From positions 1-40,394 of the forward strand of contig NZ_CANQTS010000021.1 of the NCBI RefSeq assembly GCF_947626835.1: DNA of 40,394 nucleotides, in the 5' to 3' direction. This DNA comes from an uncultured Acinetobacter sp. Its GTDB lineage: Bacteria; Pseudomonadota; Gammaproteobacteria; Pseudomonadales; Moraxellaceae. The position numbers were made by a program, and so were the translations under genes. Shown one piece after another: positions 1-8,321 of this stretch. The notes below the pieces were generated by a model. That model saw only the letters and a list, made by a program, of their open reading frames with translations, was not told the DNA's origin and made no database searches. Each line of letters starts with the position of its first letter. Within the stretch, counting starts at the first letter, position 1.

Positions 1-98
1 TATTTTACAACTGAGTATTTTTTGTGCAAAAAATTACCTTTCGCACAAAATCAGCTCAGATATACGTAATAAATCGTAATCTAGCTTTAAAAGGTTAT

Positions 99-653
99 TC
101 ATTGCTTAGTTTTAACGCTGATAATTTTGATAGGTTGCTTAGGCACATCAGTATATGCGCCATAACGGTGCGTTGGAACCTTGGCAATTTGATCTACAAT
201 CTCCATACCTTTCACCACCTGACCAAATACCGCATAGCCTGCATTTCGTTGGCTTTTATTCAAAAACTCATTGTCCACCAAATTAATAAAAAATTGGCTT
301 TTCGCTGAGTTTGGATCATTGGTACGTGCCATCGCTAATGTACCACGTATATTTTTCAAACCATTATTTGATTCATTTGAAATACTTTTAGTCGTTGGCT
401 TTTCTTTCATATCAACAGTCAGGCCACCACCTTGCACCATAAAGCCAGGAATCACACGATGAAAAATAGTGCCCTTATAAAAATTACTCTTCACATAACT
501 TTCAAAGTTTTTTGTGGAGATTGGTGCTTGATCATTAAACAGTTCAATTTCAATCGTTCCTAAACTGGTCTTCATTTCAAGCAGGGTGTTGGCTGCAAAA
601 GTTGTCATGCTGGTCAGCATAAGTGTCGATATCGCTAAGCTCTTTTTTAACAT
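99..653 (-). CDS. Periplasmic peptidyl-prolyl cis-trans isomerase, cyclophilin type
   Basis: Catalyses cis-trans isomerisation of Xaa-Pro bonds during protein folding. The 184-residue product opens with a Sec signal peptide (Lys-Lys, then a hydrophobic run, likely cut after TTFA near residue 21), so it should act in the periplasm. The cyclophilin core follows: [13 protein letters not shown] carries the catalytic Arg, and [10 protein letters not shown] and [12 protein letters not shown] are the other hallmark blocks. The length suits bacterial PpiA-type enzymes. It is a single leftward gene at the window edge and diverges from the gene at 747. The family call is firm; which paralogue (ppiA-like) is inferred. 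Confidence 0.93.
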   Translation of the reverse strand: MLKKSLAISTLMLTSMTTFAANTLLEMKTSLGTIEIELFNDQAPISTKNFESYVKSNFYKGTIFHRVIPGFMVQGGGLTVDMKEKPTTKSISNESNNGLKNIRGTLAMARTNDPNSAKSQFFINLVDNEFLNKSQRNAGYAVFGQVVKGMEIVDQIAKVPTHRYGAYTDVPKQPIKIISVKTKQ

Positions 654-746
654 TTATTTACTAATCCTCATCATTACTGGCTTAATTTATGGATTCCAAT
701 ACTTCACTATAAACAAAATTGTCGTATTCGTGAAAAGGATATTCTT

Positions 747-1439
747 ATGAAACAGCGACCCAACCTTCACAGTGTTTACTGTTATCCGCCTTGGCAATGT
801 CACGGTCAAGCTTATATTTTAAATTATTGGGCCAGTCCACAGTTATTAGAACAGTCCAAAGCCTATAATTTACGACCTTCACGTGCAGGTCATATGCTAC
901 ATGTGATTTTAATTCGTTATACGCAAACACCTATTGGGGCCTATGACGCGCTCTTTATTGTTGATCATCCCGTTAGAAAAAAACAACGCTACTCAACGAT
1001 TGCTAAGATCTTTGTCTCAAACGAAGCCTCTATGTTACACGGGCAAAATTTATGGGGCTTACCTAAACAATTAGCTAAATTTACTTGGACAGAAACCAAT
1101 ACAGCCACCTATTGCCAAGTAGAGGTGAACGGAAAAAATATGACGATTCAATTAAATCGTCATAAAAATAGTCCAGAGTTTTATATTAATAGTCATCAAT
1201 TGCCACATCATATTTTAAATGTGCAACAACATTGGCAATCTCAGGACTATACCTTTACCCCACAATTTCGAGGTAAGCTACATAAATTAAAATCAGTACA
1301 GTGGCATGACAGCGAGGAAGTATTTCCAGATTTTAACCAAGCACGTTATATCAATAGCTTTTATATGTCGGAAGTACAGCTTTTGCTACCTGAAGCCAAA
1401 ATTGAAGTTAAAACTCCTGTTTCACGTGAAACAACTTAA
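747..1439 (+). CDS. Acetoacetate decarboxylase-fold protein
   Basis: The 230-residue protein resembles the acetoacetate decarboxylase (ADC) superfamily: Glu93 in VSNEAS is followed by LWGLPK with Lys107, matching the family's Glu plus Gly-x-Pro-Lys signature, where the Lys forms the Schiff base. It has no signal peptide. AAGGA sits 7-8 bases before the ATG. The natural substrate is unknown; many ADC-like proteins are not true acetoacetate decarboxylases, and no acetone-pathway gene is adjacent. The last codons (Val-Ser-Arg-Glu-Thr) contain a perfect parS sequence, which may constrain the C-terminus. Confidence 0.72.
   Translation: MKQRPNLHSVYCYPPWQCHGQAYILNYWASPQLLEQSKAYNLRPSRAGHMLHVILIRYTQTPIGAYDALFIVDHPVRKKQRYSTIAKIFVSNEASMLHGQNLWGLPKQLAKFTWTETNTATYCQVEVNGKNMTIQLNRHKNSPEFYINSHQLPHHILNVQQHWQSQDYTFTPQFRGKLHKLKSVQWHDSEEVFPDFNQARYINSFYMSEVQLLLPEAKIEVKTPVSRETT
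1418..1433. promoter_or_regulatory. parS centromere site (perfect 16-bp palindrome)
   Basis: TGTTTCACGTGAAACA is a perfect palindrome identical to the universal bacterial parS consensus bound by ParB. It lies inside the last codons of the ADC-like gene, about 25.5 kb left of oriC. parS sites normally cluster near the origin, so position and sequence agree. ParA and ParB are not encoded in this window. Confidence 0.9.
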
Positions 1440-1847
1440 TCTAGGTTAAAAATTCCCGGCTTTATAAACCAAGCTATTTGACATAAAAAATAGTTTCTTA
1501 TCTAAGTTGTGAAGCATTTATATGTTGTTGCTTCATGTGTTAATAATTGGTAGCAGTATTTGAAAAACATGACTGTGGCCACTATGAGAAAGGCTCAAGC
1601 TTTTTATAAAAATAAAATTTAATGAGTCAGGCTTTAAATCATCCTAAATTTAAATTCCAAATGCGTGACTTCTCATAAAAAATCTAAAGTAGAGCATTGG
1701 TTATTAAAATCATGTTGCCAAAATCTTCATAATTTCTACATGATCAAGCATATTGAGCACCATATCCTTATATAAATGATGCAATTGCTAACAGAGTCAA
1801 TGAAAAAAATGCCTTATGCTTAATACTCATTAATTTGTAATATAAGG
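1440..1847. other. Intergenic stretch, no gene recognised
   Basis: About 400 AT-rich bases between the ADC-like gene and the lipoprotein. All frames are broken by stops and no tRNA, insertion-sequence end or strong terminator was seen. The promoter of the lipoprotein gene must lie in its last part, but no single -35/-10 pair stands out. Confidence 0.5.
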
Positions 1848-1856
1848 ATGAACCAC

Positions 1857-2369
1857 ATGGCTAGAAAACTTTTGCTTGTGTCACTTGCCACAACCTTTTT
1901 AGCTGTAGGCTGTGTGGCACTCCCTGATGATGGCTACTACGATGGACGTTATGATCGTGGTTACGATCGAAACTATGACCGCAGTTACGATACTCAACAG
2001 CGCCAACGTTTAGAGCTTGAGCGTCGCCGTTTGGCTGAACAAAATCGTAACCGTCAGCTACAACTTGACCGAGAAAAAACCCAGTTGGAGCGTCAACGCC
2101 TACAACAACGTGAGCGTCAGCAGTTAGAACAGAAACGTCGTGAACAGCAGTTACAACAGCGACAACGCCAAGATCTAGATCGTAAGCGTCGTGAGCAAGT
2201 TGAACAGCAAAAACGTCAGCGTGAACAACAAGCCCTGCAAAAGCGTCAGGCAGAGCAAAAACGTCAAAAGGATCTACAACAACGCCAACGTAATCAGGAT
2301 CATCGCCGTAGCAACGAAGATAAAGTGCAAAAAGCACGCGAGTATTTTGAGCAGCAACGTCACCGCTAA
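1857..2369 (+). CDS. Gln/Arg-rich predicted coiled-coil lipoprotein
   Basis: I do not recognise a named family. The start at 1857 is preferred over the ATG at 1848: AAGGA lies 8 bases before 1857 but directly abuts 1848. The 170-residue product starts MARKLLLVSL and reaches a lipobox-like AVGC at residues 16-19, so Cys19 is the probable lipidation site. A Tyr/Asp/Arg-rich segment with YDR repeats follows. From about residue 45 to the end it is almost entirely Gln, Arg, Glu, Lys and Leu in heptad-like order, predicting a long, highly charged helix or coiled coil. Envelope attachment is inferred. The low complexity makes homology searches unreliable. Confidence 0.75.
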   Translation: MARKLLLVSLATTFLAVGCVALPDDGYYDGRYDRGYDRNYDRSYDTQQRQRLELERRRLAEQNRNRQLQLDREKTQLERQRLQQRERQQLEQKRREQQLQQRQRQDLDRKRREQVEQQKRQREQQALQKRQAEQKRQKDLQQRQRNQDHRRSNEDKVQKAREYFEQQRHR

Positions 2370-2382
2370 GTTAAATTTAAGT

Positions 2383-2418
2383 AAAAAAAAAGGCTTATCC
2401 AATGATTGGATAAGCCTT
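2383..2418 (-). terminator. Intrinsic terminator reading leftward
   Basis: Arms at 2390-2403 (AAGGCTTATCCAAT) and 2405-2418 are perfect complements. The A-run at 2383-2390 becomes a U-tract only when transcribed leftward; on the rightward strand the hairpin is followed by AAAAAC. It sits 20 bases after the rightward lipoprotein stop, yet its polarity serves a leftward transcript for which no gene is visible. Confidence 0.75.
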
Positions 2419-2757
2419 AAAAACACATCTGAAAATATCGAAAAAGAAACTACAGCCCTAGAATCTGAATAAATAATATCCAAATTAAACACTTATTAGA
2501 AATACTTAATTTATCAAATGTTGATTGCTTTTTTGTCTAAATAATAAACAATAATTAAAAATAACTAATACTATCAATTAAATAAAATCAATTTTGTATC
2601 TTGGATTAATACAGTTTAGTTGTTAAATCAGGTATGACGCCACTTTAAAATACTCAGTTTTCACCCGTTTTAAAATTAATTGAGCTTTAATTTTGAGCCT
2701 GCAGCTATAAAAAACATCATCAATTAAAGATTATTTTGGCATTTTGCTTAAGTTACG
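2419..2757. other. AT-rich intergenic stretch upstream of grpE
   Basis: About 340 bases of very AT-rich sequence with no credible coding frame. Several weak TATAAT-like boxes occur on both strands because of composition. Any leftward RNA ending at the 2383-2418 terminator would have to start here. Confidence 0.4.
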
Positions 2758-2785
2758 CTTGAATTTTTAGCCCCTGCCCCGATTT
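2758..2785 (+). promoter_or_regulatory. Sigma-32 (RpoH)-type heat-shock promoter of grpE
   Basis: CTTGAA at 2758-2763, a 13-base spacer, then CCCCGATTT at 2777-2785. This closely matches the proteobacterial heat-shock consensus CTTGAAA, 11-16 bases, CCCCATnT. The C-rich -10 stands out from the AT-rich surroundings. The expected start near 2792 gives a leader of about 105 bases before grpE. Confidence 0.75.
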
Positions 2786-2897
2786 CTATAAACAATCATG
2801 AAATTTATCAAACTCATGGCAGTTCAGAGTTAACAGAGTTAGAGCTGATGCCAAAGGACTGTACATGTTTAAGAACCCATTTAAACGGAGTAAATCA

Positions 2898-3446
2898 ATG
2901 GCGACTGAGCAAAACCAACAAGCTCAAGATCTTGAGCAAGAGCAAACAGAAAACAATACAGCTCAAACTCAGACAGAATCTGAGCAGGCTGAAGTTACCG
3001 TTGAATCTTTACAAGCACAAATTGATCAACTTGAAGGCGATCTAAAGCTTGAAAAAGCACGTACTGCAAATGCAGTATATGAAGCACAAAAAAGTGTTGA
3101 GCGTATTCAACGTGAATCTGAAAAGCATAAAGATGCTGTACTAGAAAAATTTGCCAAAGAATTGCTCGATACTGTAGATAACCTAGAACGTGCTATTGCT
3201 GCGGTAGGTGAAGAAAAAACACCTCTTTCTGAAGGTGTTGAATTAACGCTTAAAGGTCTACTGAATACTTTAGAGAAATTTGGTGTTGTGGTTGTTGATA
3301 CAGCAAGTGGTTTTAATGCAGATTTACATCAAGCAGTAGGTATTGATCCAAATGCCAAAGCCAATGAAATTGGTACAGTACTGCAAAAAGGCTACAGCCT
3401 AAAAGGTCGTTTATTACGTCCTGCAATGGTTATGGTTGGCGCTTAA
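2898..3446 (+). CDS. grpE: Nucleotide exchange factor GrpE
   Basis: Releases ADP from DnaK and so drives the Hsp70 chaperone cycle in the cytoplasm. The start at 2898 (MATEQ) is chosen because GGAG lies 7 bases upstream; an in-frame ATG at 2865 would add 11 residues without a comparable site. The 182-residue protein has an acidic, Gln-rich disordered N-terminus, the long dimerising helix ([20 protein letters not shown] onward) and the C-terminal beta domain ending [11 protein letters not shown] and [11 protein letters not shown], the GrpE signature. It precedes dnaK by 119 bases, and both genes have their own heat-shock promoter. Confidence 0.97.
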   Translation: MATEQNQQAQDLEQEQTENNTAQTQTESEQAEVTVESLQAQIDQLEGDLKLEKARTANAVYEAQKSVERIQRESEKHKDAVLEKFAKELLDTVDNLERAIAAVGEEKTPLSEGVELTLKGLLNTLEKFGVVVVDTASGFNADLHQAVGIDPNAKANEIGTVLQKGYSLKGRLLRPAMVMVGA

Positions 3447-3455
3447 AGTTAAAAA

Positions 3456-3522
3456 ATTCGAGAGCTTATAAATTTTTTTAATCATTTTACTTGAAAAAAA
3501 ATGATTGGCTCTCATATCGAAT
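3456..3522 (+). repeat. Nested inverted repeat in the grpE-dnaK gap
   Basis: Inner stem: AATCATTTT (3480-3488) with AAAATGATT (3498-3506), loop ACTTGAAAA. Outer stem: ATTCGAGAGC (3456-3465) with GCTCTC (3508-3513) plus CGAAT (3518-3522), leaving ATAT bulged. The -35 of the dnaK heat-shock promoter occupies the inner loop and the bulge falls in its -10. There is no U-tract, so it is not a classic terminator; it may be an mRNA structure in grpE-dnaK read-through RNA or a DNA operator. Confidence 0.6.
3490..3517 (+). promoter_or_regulatory. Sigma-32-type heat-shock promoter of dnaK
   Basis: A full CTTGAAA at 3490-3496, 13-base spacer, then TCTCATAT at 3510-3517, which matches six of eight positions of CCCCATnT. 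The start would fall near 3525, giving a leader of about 40 bases. The -10 is weaker than that of grpE. Confidence 0.62.
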
Positions 3523-3565
3523 AGCAAGTGAAACATCACAATAGAATTTTTGAGGAAACATCCAA

Positions 3566-5503
3566 ATGGCTAAAATCATTGGTATTGATTTAGGTACAAC
3601 AAACTCTTGCGTCGCAGTACTTGAAGGCGACACAGTTAAAGTAATCGAAAACGCTGAAGGCGCGCGCACAACTCCATCGATTATTGCGTATAAAGATGGC
3701 GAGATTCTTGTGGGTCAATCTGCTAAGCGTCAAGCAGTAACCAATCCAAAAAATACATTGTTCGCGATCAAGCGTTTAATTGGTCGTAAGTACCAAGACC
3801 AAGCAGTTCAAAAAGACATCGGTCTTGTACCTTACAAAATCATCAAAGCAGACAATGGTGATGCTTGGGTTGATGTAAACGATAAAAAATTAGCGCCACA
3901 ACAAATCTCTGCTGAAATCTTGAAAAAGATGAAGAAAACAGCTGAAGATTACCTAGGCGAAACAGTGACTGAAGCGGTAATTACCGTTCCTGCTTACTTC
4001 AATGATGCACAACGTCAAGCAACGAAAGATGCAGGTAAAATTGCAGGCTTAGAAGTTAAACGTATCATTAACGAACCTACAGCTGCGGCTTTAGCGTTTG
4101 GTATGGACAAAAAAGAAGGCGACCGCAAAATCGCAGTTTACGATTTAGGTGGTGGTACTTTTGACGTATCAATCATTGAAATTGCTGACCTTGATGGCGA
4201 CCAACAAATCGAAGTGTTATCTACCAACGGTGATACATTCTTAGGTGGTGAAGACTTTGACAACGCGTTAATTGAATTCTTAGTAGAAGAATTCAAGAAA
4301 GAGCAAAGCGTAAACTTAAAACAAGATCCGCTTGCACTACAACGTTTAAAAGAAGCTGCTGAGAAAGCGAAGATCGAACTTTCTTCTTCGAATGCAACTG
4401 AAATTAACCTTCCATACATCACAGCTGATGCGACTGGTCCTAAACACTTAGTGATCAACGTAACACGTGCCAAATTAGAAGGCTTGGTTGCTGATTTAGT
4501 TGAACGTACGATTGAGCCATGTAAGATTGCACTGAAAGATGCTGGTCTTTCAACTTCAGATATCTCTGATGTGATTTTGGTTGGTGGTCAATCTCGTATG
4601 CCACTTGTACAACAAAAAGTACAAGAATTCTTTGGTCGCGAGCCACGTAAAGACGTAAACCCTGACGAAGCTGTAGCGATGGGTGCTGGTATTCAAGGTG
4701 CGGTACTTTCAGGTGACAAAACTGACGTACTACTTCTTGATGTAACTCCACTTACGCTTGGTATTGAAACCATGGGTGGCGTGTTAACAGCGATCATTGA
4801 GAAAAATACGACGATTCCTGCGAAGAAATCTCAAGTGTTCTCAACAGCTGCTGACAACCAACCTGCTGTAGACATTTCGGTTTACCAAGGTGAACGTAAA
4901 ATGGCGCAGCAAAACAAACTGTTAGGTAACTTCCAATTAGGTGACATTCCACCTGCGCCACGCGGTGTGCCACAAATTGAAGTGTCTTTTGACATCAATG
5001 CTGATGGTATCTTAAAAGTATCTGCAAAAGACAAGAGCACAGGTAAAGAGCAATCAATTCAGATTAAAGCAAACTCAGGTTTATCTGATGCTGAAATCGA
5101 AGCAATGATTAAAGATGCTGAAGCGAATGCTGAAGAAGACCGTAAATTTGAAGAGCTTGCAAAAGCACGTAATGAAGCAGATGCTTTAGTTGCTTCTTCA
5201 CAAAAAGCGGTGAAAGACCTTGGCGAACAAGTAACAGCTGATGAAAAAACTGCAGTTGAAACCGCAGTTTCTGAACTTGAAGCTTCTACAAAAGAAAATG
5301 ATGTAGAAGAGATCAAGGCGAAAACTGAAGCGTTGCAAAACATCATCATGCCGATTACTCAACGTGCCTATGAAGCAGCTCAAGGCCAAGGTGGCGCGCA
5401 AGGCTTTGATCCAAATGCATTCGGTGGCGATGCAGGTCAACAAAAAGCAGATGACGGCGTTGTAGATGCTGAATTCAAAGAAGTAAAAGACGACAAAAAA
5501 TAA
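3566..5503 (+). CDS. dnaK: Molecular chaperone DnaK (Hsp70)
   Basis: ATP-driven chaperone that binds exposed hydrophobic segments, working with DnaJ and GrpE. The 645-residue protein has the whole family layout: [14 protein letters not shown] phosphate loop at residues 4-17, [13 protein letters not shown] near 195, the [11 protein letters not shown] block near 340, the [11 protein letters not shown] linker near 390, the beta-sandwich substrate domain, the helical lid and an acidic tail ending [15 protein letters not shown] lies 9 bases before the ATG. dnaJ does not follow; a strong terminator comes immediately after, so the set is split. As a rightward gene left of oriC, it is transcribed against the leftward replication fork. 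Confidence 0.99.
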   Translation: MAKIIGIDLGTTNSCVAVLEGDTVKVIENAEGARTTPSIIAYKDGEILVGQSAKRQAVTNPKNTLFAIKRLIGRKYQDQAVQKDIGLVPYKIIKADNGDAWVDVNDKKLAPQQISAEILKKMKKTAEDYLGETVTEAVITVPAYFNDAQRQATKDAGKIAGLEVKRIINEPTAAALAFGMDKKEGDRKIAVYDLGGGTFDVSIIEIADLDGDQQIEVLSTNGDTFLGGEDFDNALIEFLVEEFKKEQSVNLKQDPLALQRLKEAAEKAKIELSSSNATEINLPYITADATGPKHLVINVTRAKLEGLVADLVERTIEPCKIALKDAGLSTSDISDVILVGGQSRMPLVQQKVQEFFGREPRKDVNPDEAVAMGAGIQGAVLSGDKTDVLLLDVTPLTLGIETMGGVLTAIIEKNTTIPAKKSQVFSTAADNQPAVDISVYQGERKMAQQNKLLGNFQLGDIPPAPRGVPQIEVSFDINADGILKVSAKDKSTGKEQSIQIKANSGLSDAEIEAMIKDAEANAEEDRKFEELAKARNEADALVASSQKAVKDLGEQVTADEKTAVETAVSELEASTKENDVEEIKAKTEALQNIIMPITQRAYEAAQGQGGAQGFDPNAFGGDAGQQKADDGVVDAEFKEVKDDKK

Positions 5504-5520
5504 TTTGTCTGATTAGAAAA

Positions 5521-5546
5521 AACCGCGCGCAAGCGCGGTTTTTTTT
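5521..5546 (+). terminator. dnaK intrinsic terminator
   Basis: AACCGCGC (5521-5528), loop GCAA, GCGCGGTT (5533-5540), then a T-run. A GC-rich stem with a GNRA-like loop, 17 bases after the dnaK stop. Confidence 0.95.
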
Positions 5547-5596
5547 ATTTAATGTTGAATATTTTCAGCTAAAGTAACTAAAAAAGAGTATCTATT

Positions 5597-6511
5597 GTGC
5601 TGCGGATTGTTGTTTTACTTGGACTGATGGTTTTTGCTTTAGGCTTGTTTTACCAAAATTTCAATTATCCACACTTAAGATTTGTTCCAATCACTGAGCG
5701 TTTGCTTGCACCATTTGATCTACACATTCGTTACCGGATTGGAGAGCTTGATCCACGCTTTGGACTGAGTCACGCTGAGGTAAAACAACTGGCTCTAGAA
5801 GCTACTCAAATTTGGCAACAAGCGGATAAAAATATTTTCGTTTATGATCCTGATGCACGCTTAGTTATTGATTTTATTTATGATCAGCGTCAAATACATA
5901 CTCAAACTCGGCTACAGCAACATGCAGACATTGAACAGCAACAACAATTGTGGCAACAACGCCATCAGCAACTGCAAACCATGCGACAACAGCTGAGTCA
6001 ACTAGAACAACAACTTAAACAAAAACAGGATGTACTTAATCAAGCCACAACTTATTATAACCAGCAGGTGCAAGCGATTAATCAACAAGGTGGTGCCTCG
6101 CCTGAGCAACGTCATGTCTTGGAACAGCAGCGTCTTTATCTGAGTCAGCAACGACAATTATTTAACCAAGATATTGCCATTCATAGCAGTAAAATTGAAA
6201 CACTCAACCAAGAAGTGAATCGACTTAATACTTTAAATCAGCAGCTTTCTCAGCAAATTTCAGCTTTTAATCGACAATTTGTAGGCAAGCAATTTGATAA
6301 AGGCATTTTCAATGGCAAGCAAATTATTATTTATGAGTTTAGCTCTATCGAAGATTTACGTTTAACCTTGGCACACGAATTTGGCCATGCACTCGGACTT
6401 GGCCATCATGATGATCCTTATGGCTTAATGTATCCAATTTTACAAAAGCAAACGCTGGATAATTTTCAGCTCAGTAATGCTGACTTTGCTTTACTAGAAT
6501 CTAAATTTTAA
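5597..6511 (+). CDS. Membrane-anchored matrixin-like zinc metalloprotease
   Basis: The 304-residue product begins at a GTG with AGAG 8 bases upstream; an in-frame ATG ten codons on is the alternative. An N-terminal hydrophobic segment (about residues 1-18) is a signal anchor. Next come a folded stretch, a long Gln-rich coiled coil (about 110-225), and near residue 260 HEFGHALGLGHH, the extended HExxHxxGxxH zinc site of metzincins, with a Met-turn-like GLMYP just after. Matrixin-type domains hydrolyse peptide bonds, so an extracytoplasmic protease tethered by its N-terminus is inferred. The Gln-rich coil between anchor and catalytic end is unusual. The substrate is unknown. Confidence 0.8.
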   Translation: MLRIVVLLGLMVFALGLFYQNFNYPHLRFVPITERLLAPFDLHIRYRIGELDPRFGLSHAEVKQLALEATQIWQQADKNIFVYDPDARLVIDFIYDQRQIHTQTRLQQHADIEQQQQLWQQRHQQLQTMRQQLSQLEQQLKQKQDVLNQATTYYNQQVQAINQQGGASPEQRHVLEQQRLYLSQQRQLFNQDIAIHSSKIETLNQEVNRLNTLNQQLSQQISAFNRQFVGKQFDKGIFNGKQIIIYEFSSIEDLRLTLAHEFGHALGLGHHDDPYGLMYPILQKQTLDNFQLSNADFALLESKF

Positions 6512-6623
6512 CTATGCAAATTCCTTATTTTTTTTAGGCGTATTTTTTATAATCTAAAACAAATTCAAGCATTTCATGTTATTGTGATGTTTCAATGAGA
6601 ACAATATATCTTTGGAGCGTCTT

Positions 6624-6989
6624 GTGAGTTACTACCATATTCTGATTGAAGCCAATGACCATATCAGCACTGTTGAAGAAACTCGCGATATTGAAATCTT
6701 CGATATTGTTGAAATCGGCCCATATTTGCACGCCATTTTATTGCCTTACTTGAATGAGCAAATTTTAGAACTTGAAGATGATAATATTGAGTTTAAAGAT
6801 GTATTGCATTTACAAGTGAAGCAAACCTTGTTGCCAATTAAGGATTTGATTGAAGAAGAACAACGCCAACTCCCAAGCGATACTGATATCACCATGAGCG
6901 CTTATGAGATTTTTAATAATCGTAATTTAAGTCAAGATGTGACTACAATTATCTTTGATTTGCTTGACGCTGTTAAATTGACTGATTAA
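6624..6989 (+). CDS. Small acidic conserved hypothetical protein
   Basis: I do not recognise the family. The GTG at 6624 (reading M-SYYHILIEAND) is preferred because GGAG ends 6 bases before it; a TTG four codons earlier overlaps that site. The 121-residue product has no signal peptide or membrane segment, is rich in Asp, Glu, Ile and Leu, and looks like a compact mixed alpha/beta protein. It stands alone between the metalloprotease and a bidirectional terminator. Coding status rests on the start context, even codon use and lack of a competing frame. Confidence 0.75.
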   Translation: MSYYHILIEANDHISTVEETRDIEIFDIVEIGPYLHAILLPYLNEQILELEDDNIEFKDVLHLQVKQTLLPIKDLIEEEQRQLPSDTDITMSAYEIFNNRNLSQDVTTIIFDLLDAVKLTD

Positions 6990-7000
6990 GCCTATATCAA

Positions 7001-7030
7001 AAAAGGTCTGTAAAAACAGACCTTTTTTTA
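7001..7030. terminator. Bidirectional intrinsic terminator
   Basis: AAAAGGTCTG (7001-7010) pairs with CAGACCTTTT (7017-7026) with a T-run after it and an A-run before it. It serves the rightward gene at 6624 and the leftward transglycosylase gene ending at 7041. Confidence 0.92.
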
Positions 7031-7040
7031 TGTCTCAAAA

Positions 7041-8321
7041 TTAACGCATTACAGCGCGTGCATGATCTTGACGCAAAGCCTGTAAGATCTTCTGCCCTGC
7101 TCGACCTGTTTGCGCTAAACCTAAACGTGCTTGCTCAAGCATAATCGCTTTACGGGTTTTATCGCCTATCAAACCATCTGCTGCACCAATATCGTAACCG
7201 CGTGCCAACAACATAGTTTGAATTTCACGACGCTCTAGACGTGACGTTCCAGCATCATCAGTTGGCCATGCTTGTGTAAAGCCATTTCCACCTTTGATTC
7301 GATCAGATAAATGTGCAATGGCTAAGGCATAGCTTTCGGCAGCATTATAGGCATAAATGGCATCAAAGTTTTTAAACACCAAGAAAACAGGACCGTTAGC
7401 ACCAGCAGGTGCCATTAAGCCAGCTTGGGACATCGTGGTTAAATTACCTTGCAGTAAAGATGTACCATCAGCACGCACGACACCACGGTCTAGCCAATGT
7501 TGTAGAGATTTTTTATTGCGACGCCCTTCATTGCTTATTGACATACCCACAGGTACTTTGACTTCAAAGCCCCATGGCTGCCCTGTTTGCCAACCACGTT
7601 TTTTTAAGAAATTGGCTGTAGAAGCTAAAGCATCGGTAGTACTTGAAACTAAATTACGACGACCATCGCCATCAAAATCCACCGCGAGTTCTTCATAAGT
7701 GCTTGGCATAAATTGGGTATGTCCAAATGCGCCCGCCCACGAACCTTTTAGTTGCTCATAACTGACATCACCACGTTGTAAAATTCGCATGGCTGCAAAA
7801 AACTCACCACGGAAATAACTTTGACGACGTCCCTCACAGCTTAATGTACCCAAAGCTTGCAATAATGGATAACGACCTGAAATATCACCATAGTTACTTT
7901 CGACACCCCACACAGCCACCACCACATTTGCTGGTACACCGTAAGCAGCTTCTACACGATTAAGCACAGCCTGATGCTGATTGAGTTTTTGCTGCCCTAA
8001 TTGCACACGCTCGTCATCCACCAAACCTGATAAGTAATCCCAAATTGGAGTAGAAAACTCAGGCTGATAATTCAGGCGTTCAATTACTGAATAATCGGGG
8101 GTCAAATTTTGCCGATAACGATCATACGTTACAGCATGTACGCCTTTAGCAATGGCTTGGCTACGTAAATTATTTAAACAACTTTGAAAATTATTATTTG
8201 GATTATAATTTGCCACTGTCGGCGCTGGCGTAACTGAAACAGGCTTGCCATTGATGAGCAAATCAGCTTGAGCCGTCATTGCCAAAGTGACTGCGCCTAA
8301 AAGCAAAGCGATGCGCTGCAT
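7041..8321 (-). CDS. Lytic murein transglycosylase, MltB type with peptidoglycan-binding tail
   Basis: Cleaves the MurNAc-GlcNAc bond of peptidoglycan, leaving 1,6-anhydro ends. The 426-residue protein has a signal peptide (MQRIALLLGAVTLAMTAQA) without a lipobox, so it is likely soluble in the periplasm. The SLT_2/MltB domain covers roughly residues 45-340, with the catalytic Glu141 in WGVESNYG and the AFGHTQFMPSTY block. Residues 360-420 (IQTMLLARGYDIGAADG, TRKAIM) form a PG_binding_1 repeat. The domain pair matches secreted MltB-family enzymes. Length and domains are intact. Confidence 0.93.
   Translation of the reverse strand: MQRIALLLGAVTLAMTAQADLLINGKPVSVTPAPTVANYNPNNNFQSCLNNLRSQAIAKGVHAVTYDRYRQNLTPDYSVIERLNYQPEFSTPIWDYLSGLVDDERVQLGQQKLNQHQAVLNRVEAAYGVPANVVVAVWGVESNYGDISGRYPLLQALGTLSCEGRRQSYFRGEFFAAMRILQRGDVSYEQLKGSWAGAFGHTQFMPSTYEELAVDFDGDGRRNLVSSTTDALASTANFLKKRGWQTGQPWGFEVKVPVGMSISNEGRRNKKSLQHWLDRGVVRADGTSLLQGNLTTMSQAGLMAPAGANGPVFLVFKNFDAIYAYNAAESYALAIAHLSDRIKGGNGFTQAWPTDDAGTSRLERREIQTMLLARGYDIGAADGLIGDKTRKAIMLEQARLGLAQTGRAGQKILQALRQDHARAVMR

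Noticed and set aside
1861..2337. 158-codon open frame antisense to the lipoprotein
   Set aside because: It arises from the repetitive Gln/Arg codons on the other strand; composition is Val/Asp-dominated low complexity with no start context.
2274..2492. Possible 72-residue leftward gene ending at the orphan terminator region
   Set aside because: It runs through the terminator hairpin and into the antisense of the lipoprotein gene; no ribosome binding site. It does not explain the leftward terminator.
5665..5673. Perfect DnaA box TTATCCACA inside the metalloprotease gene
   Set aside because: A single isolated 9-mer in coding sequence; one chance match in a 40-kb AT-rich window is expected. 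Similar single near-matches at 11273 and 18488 were also set aside.
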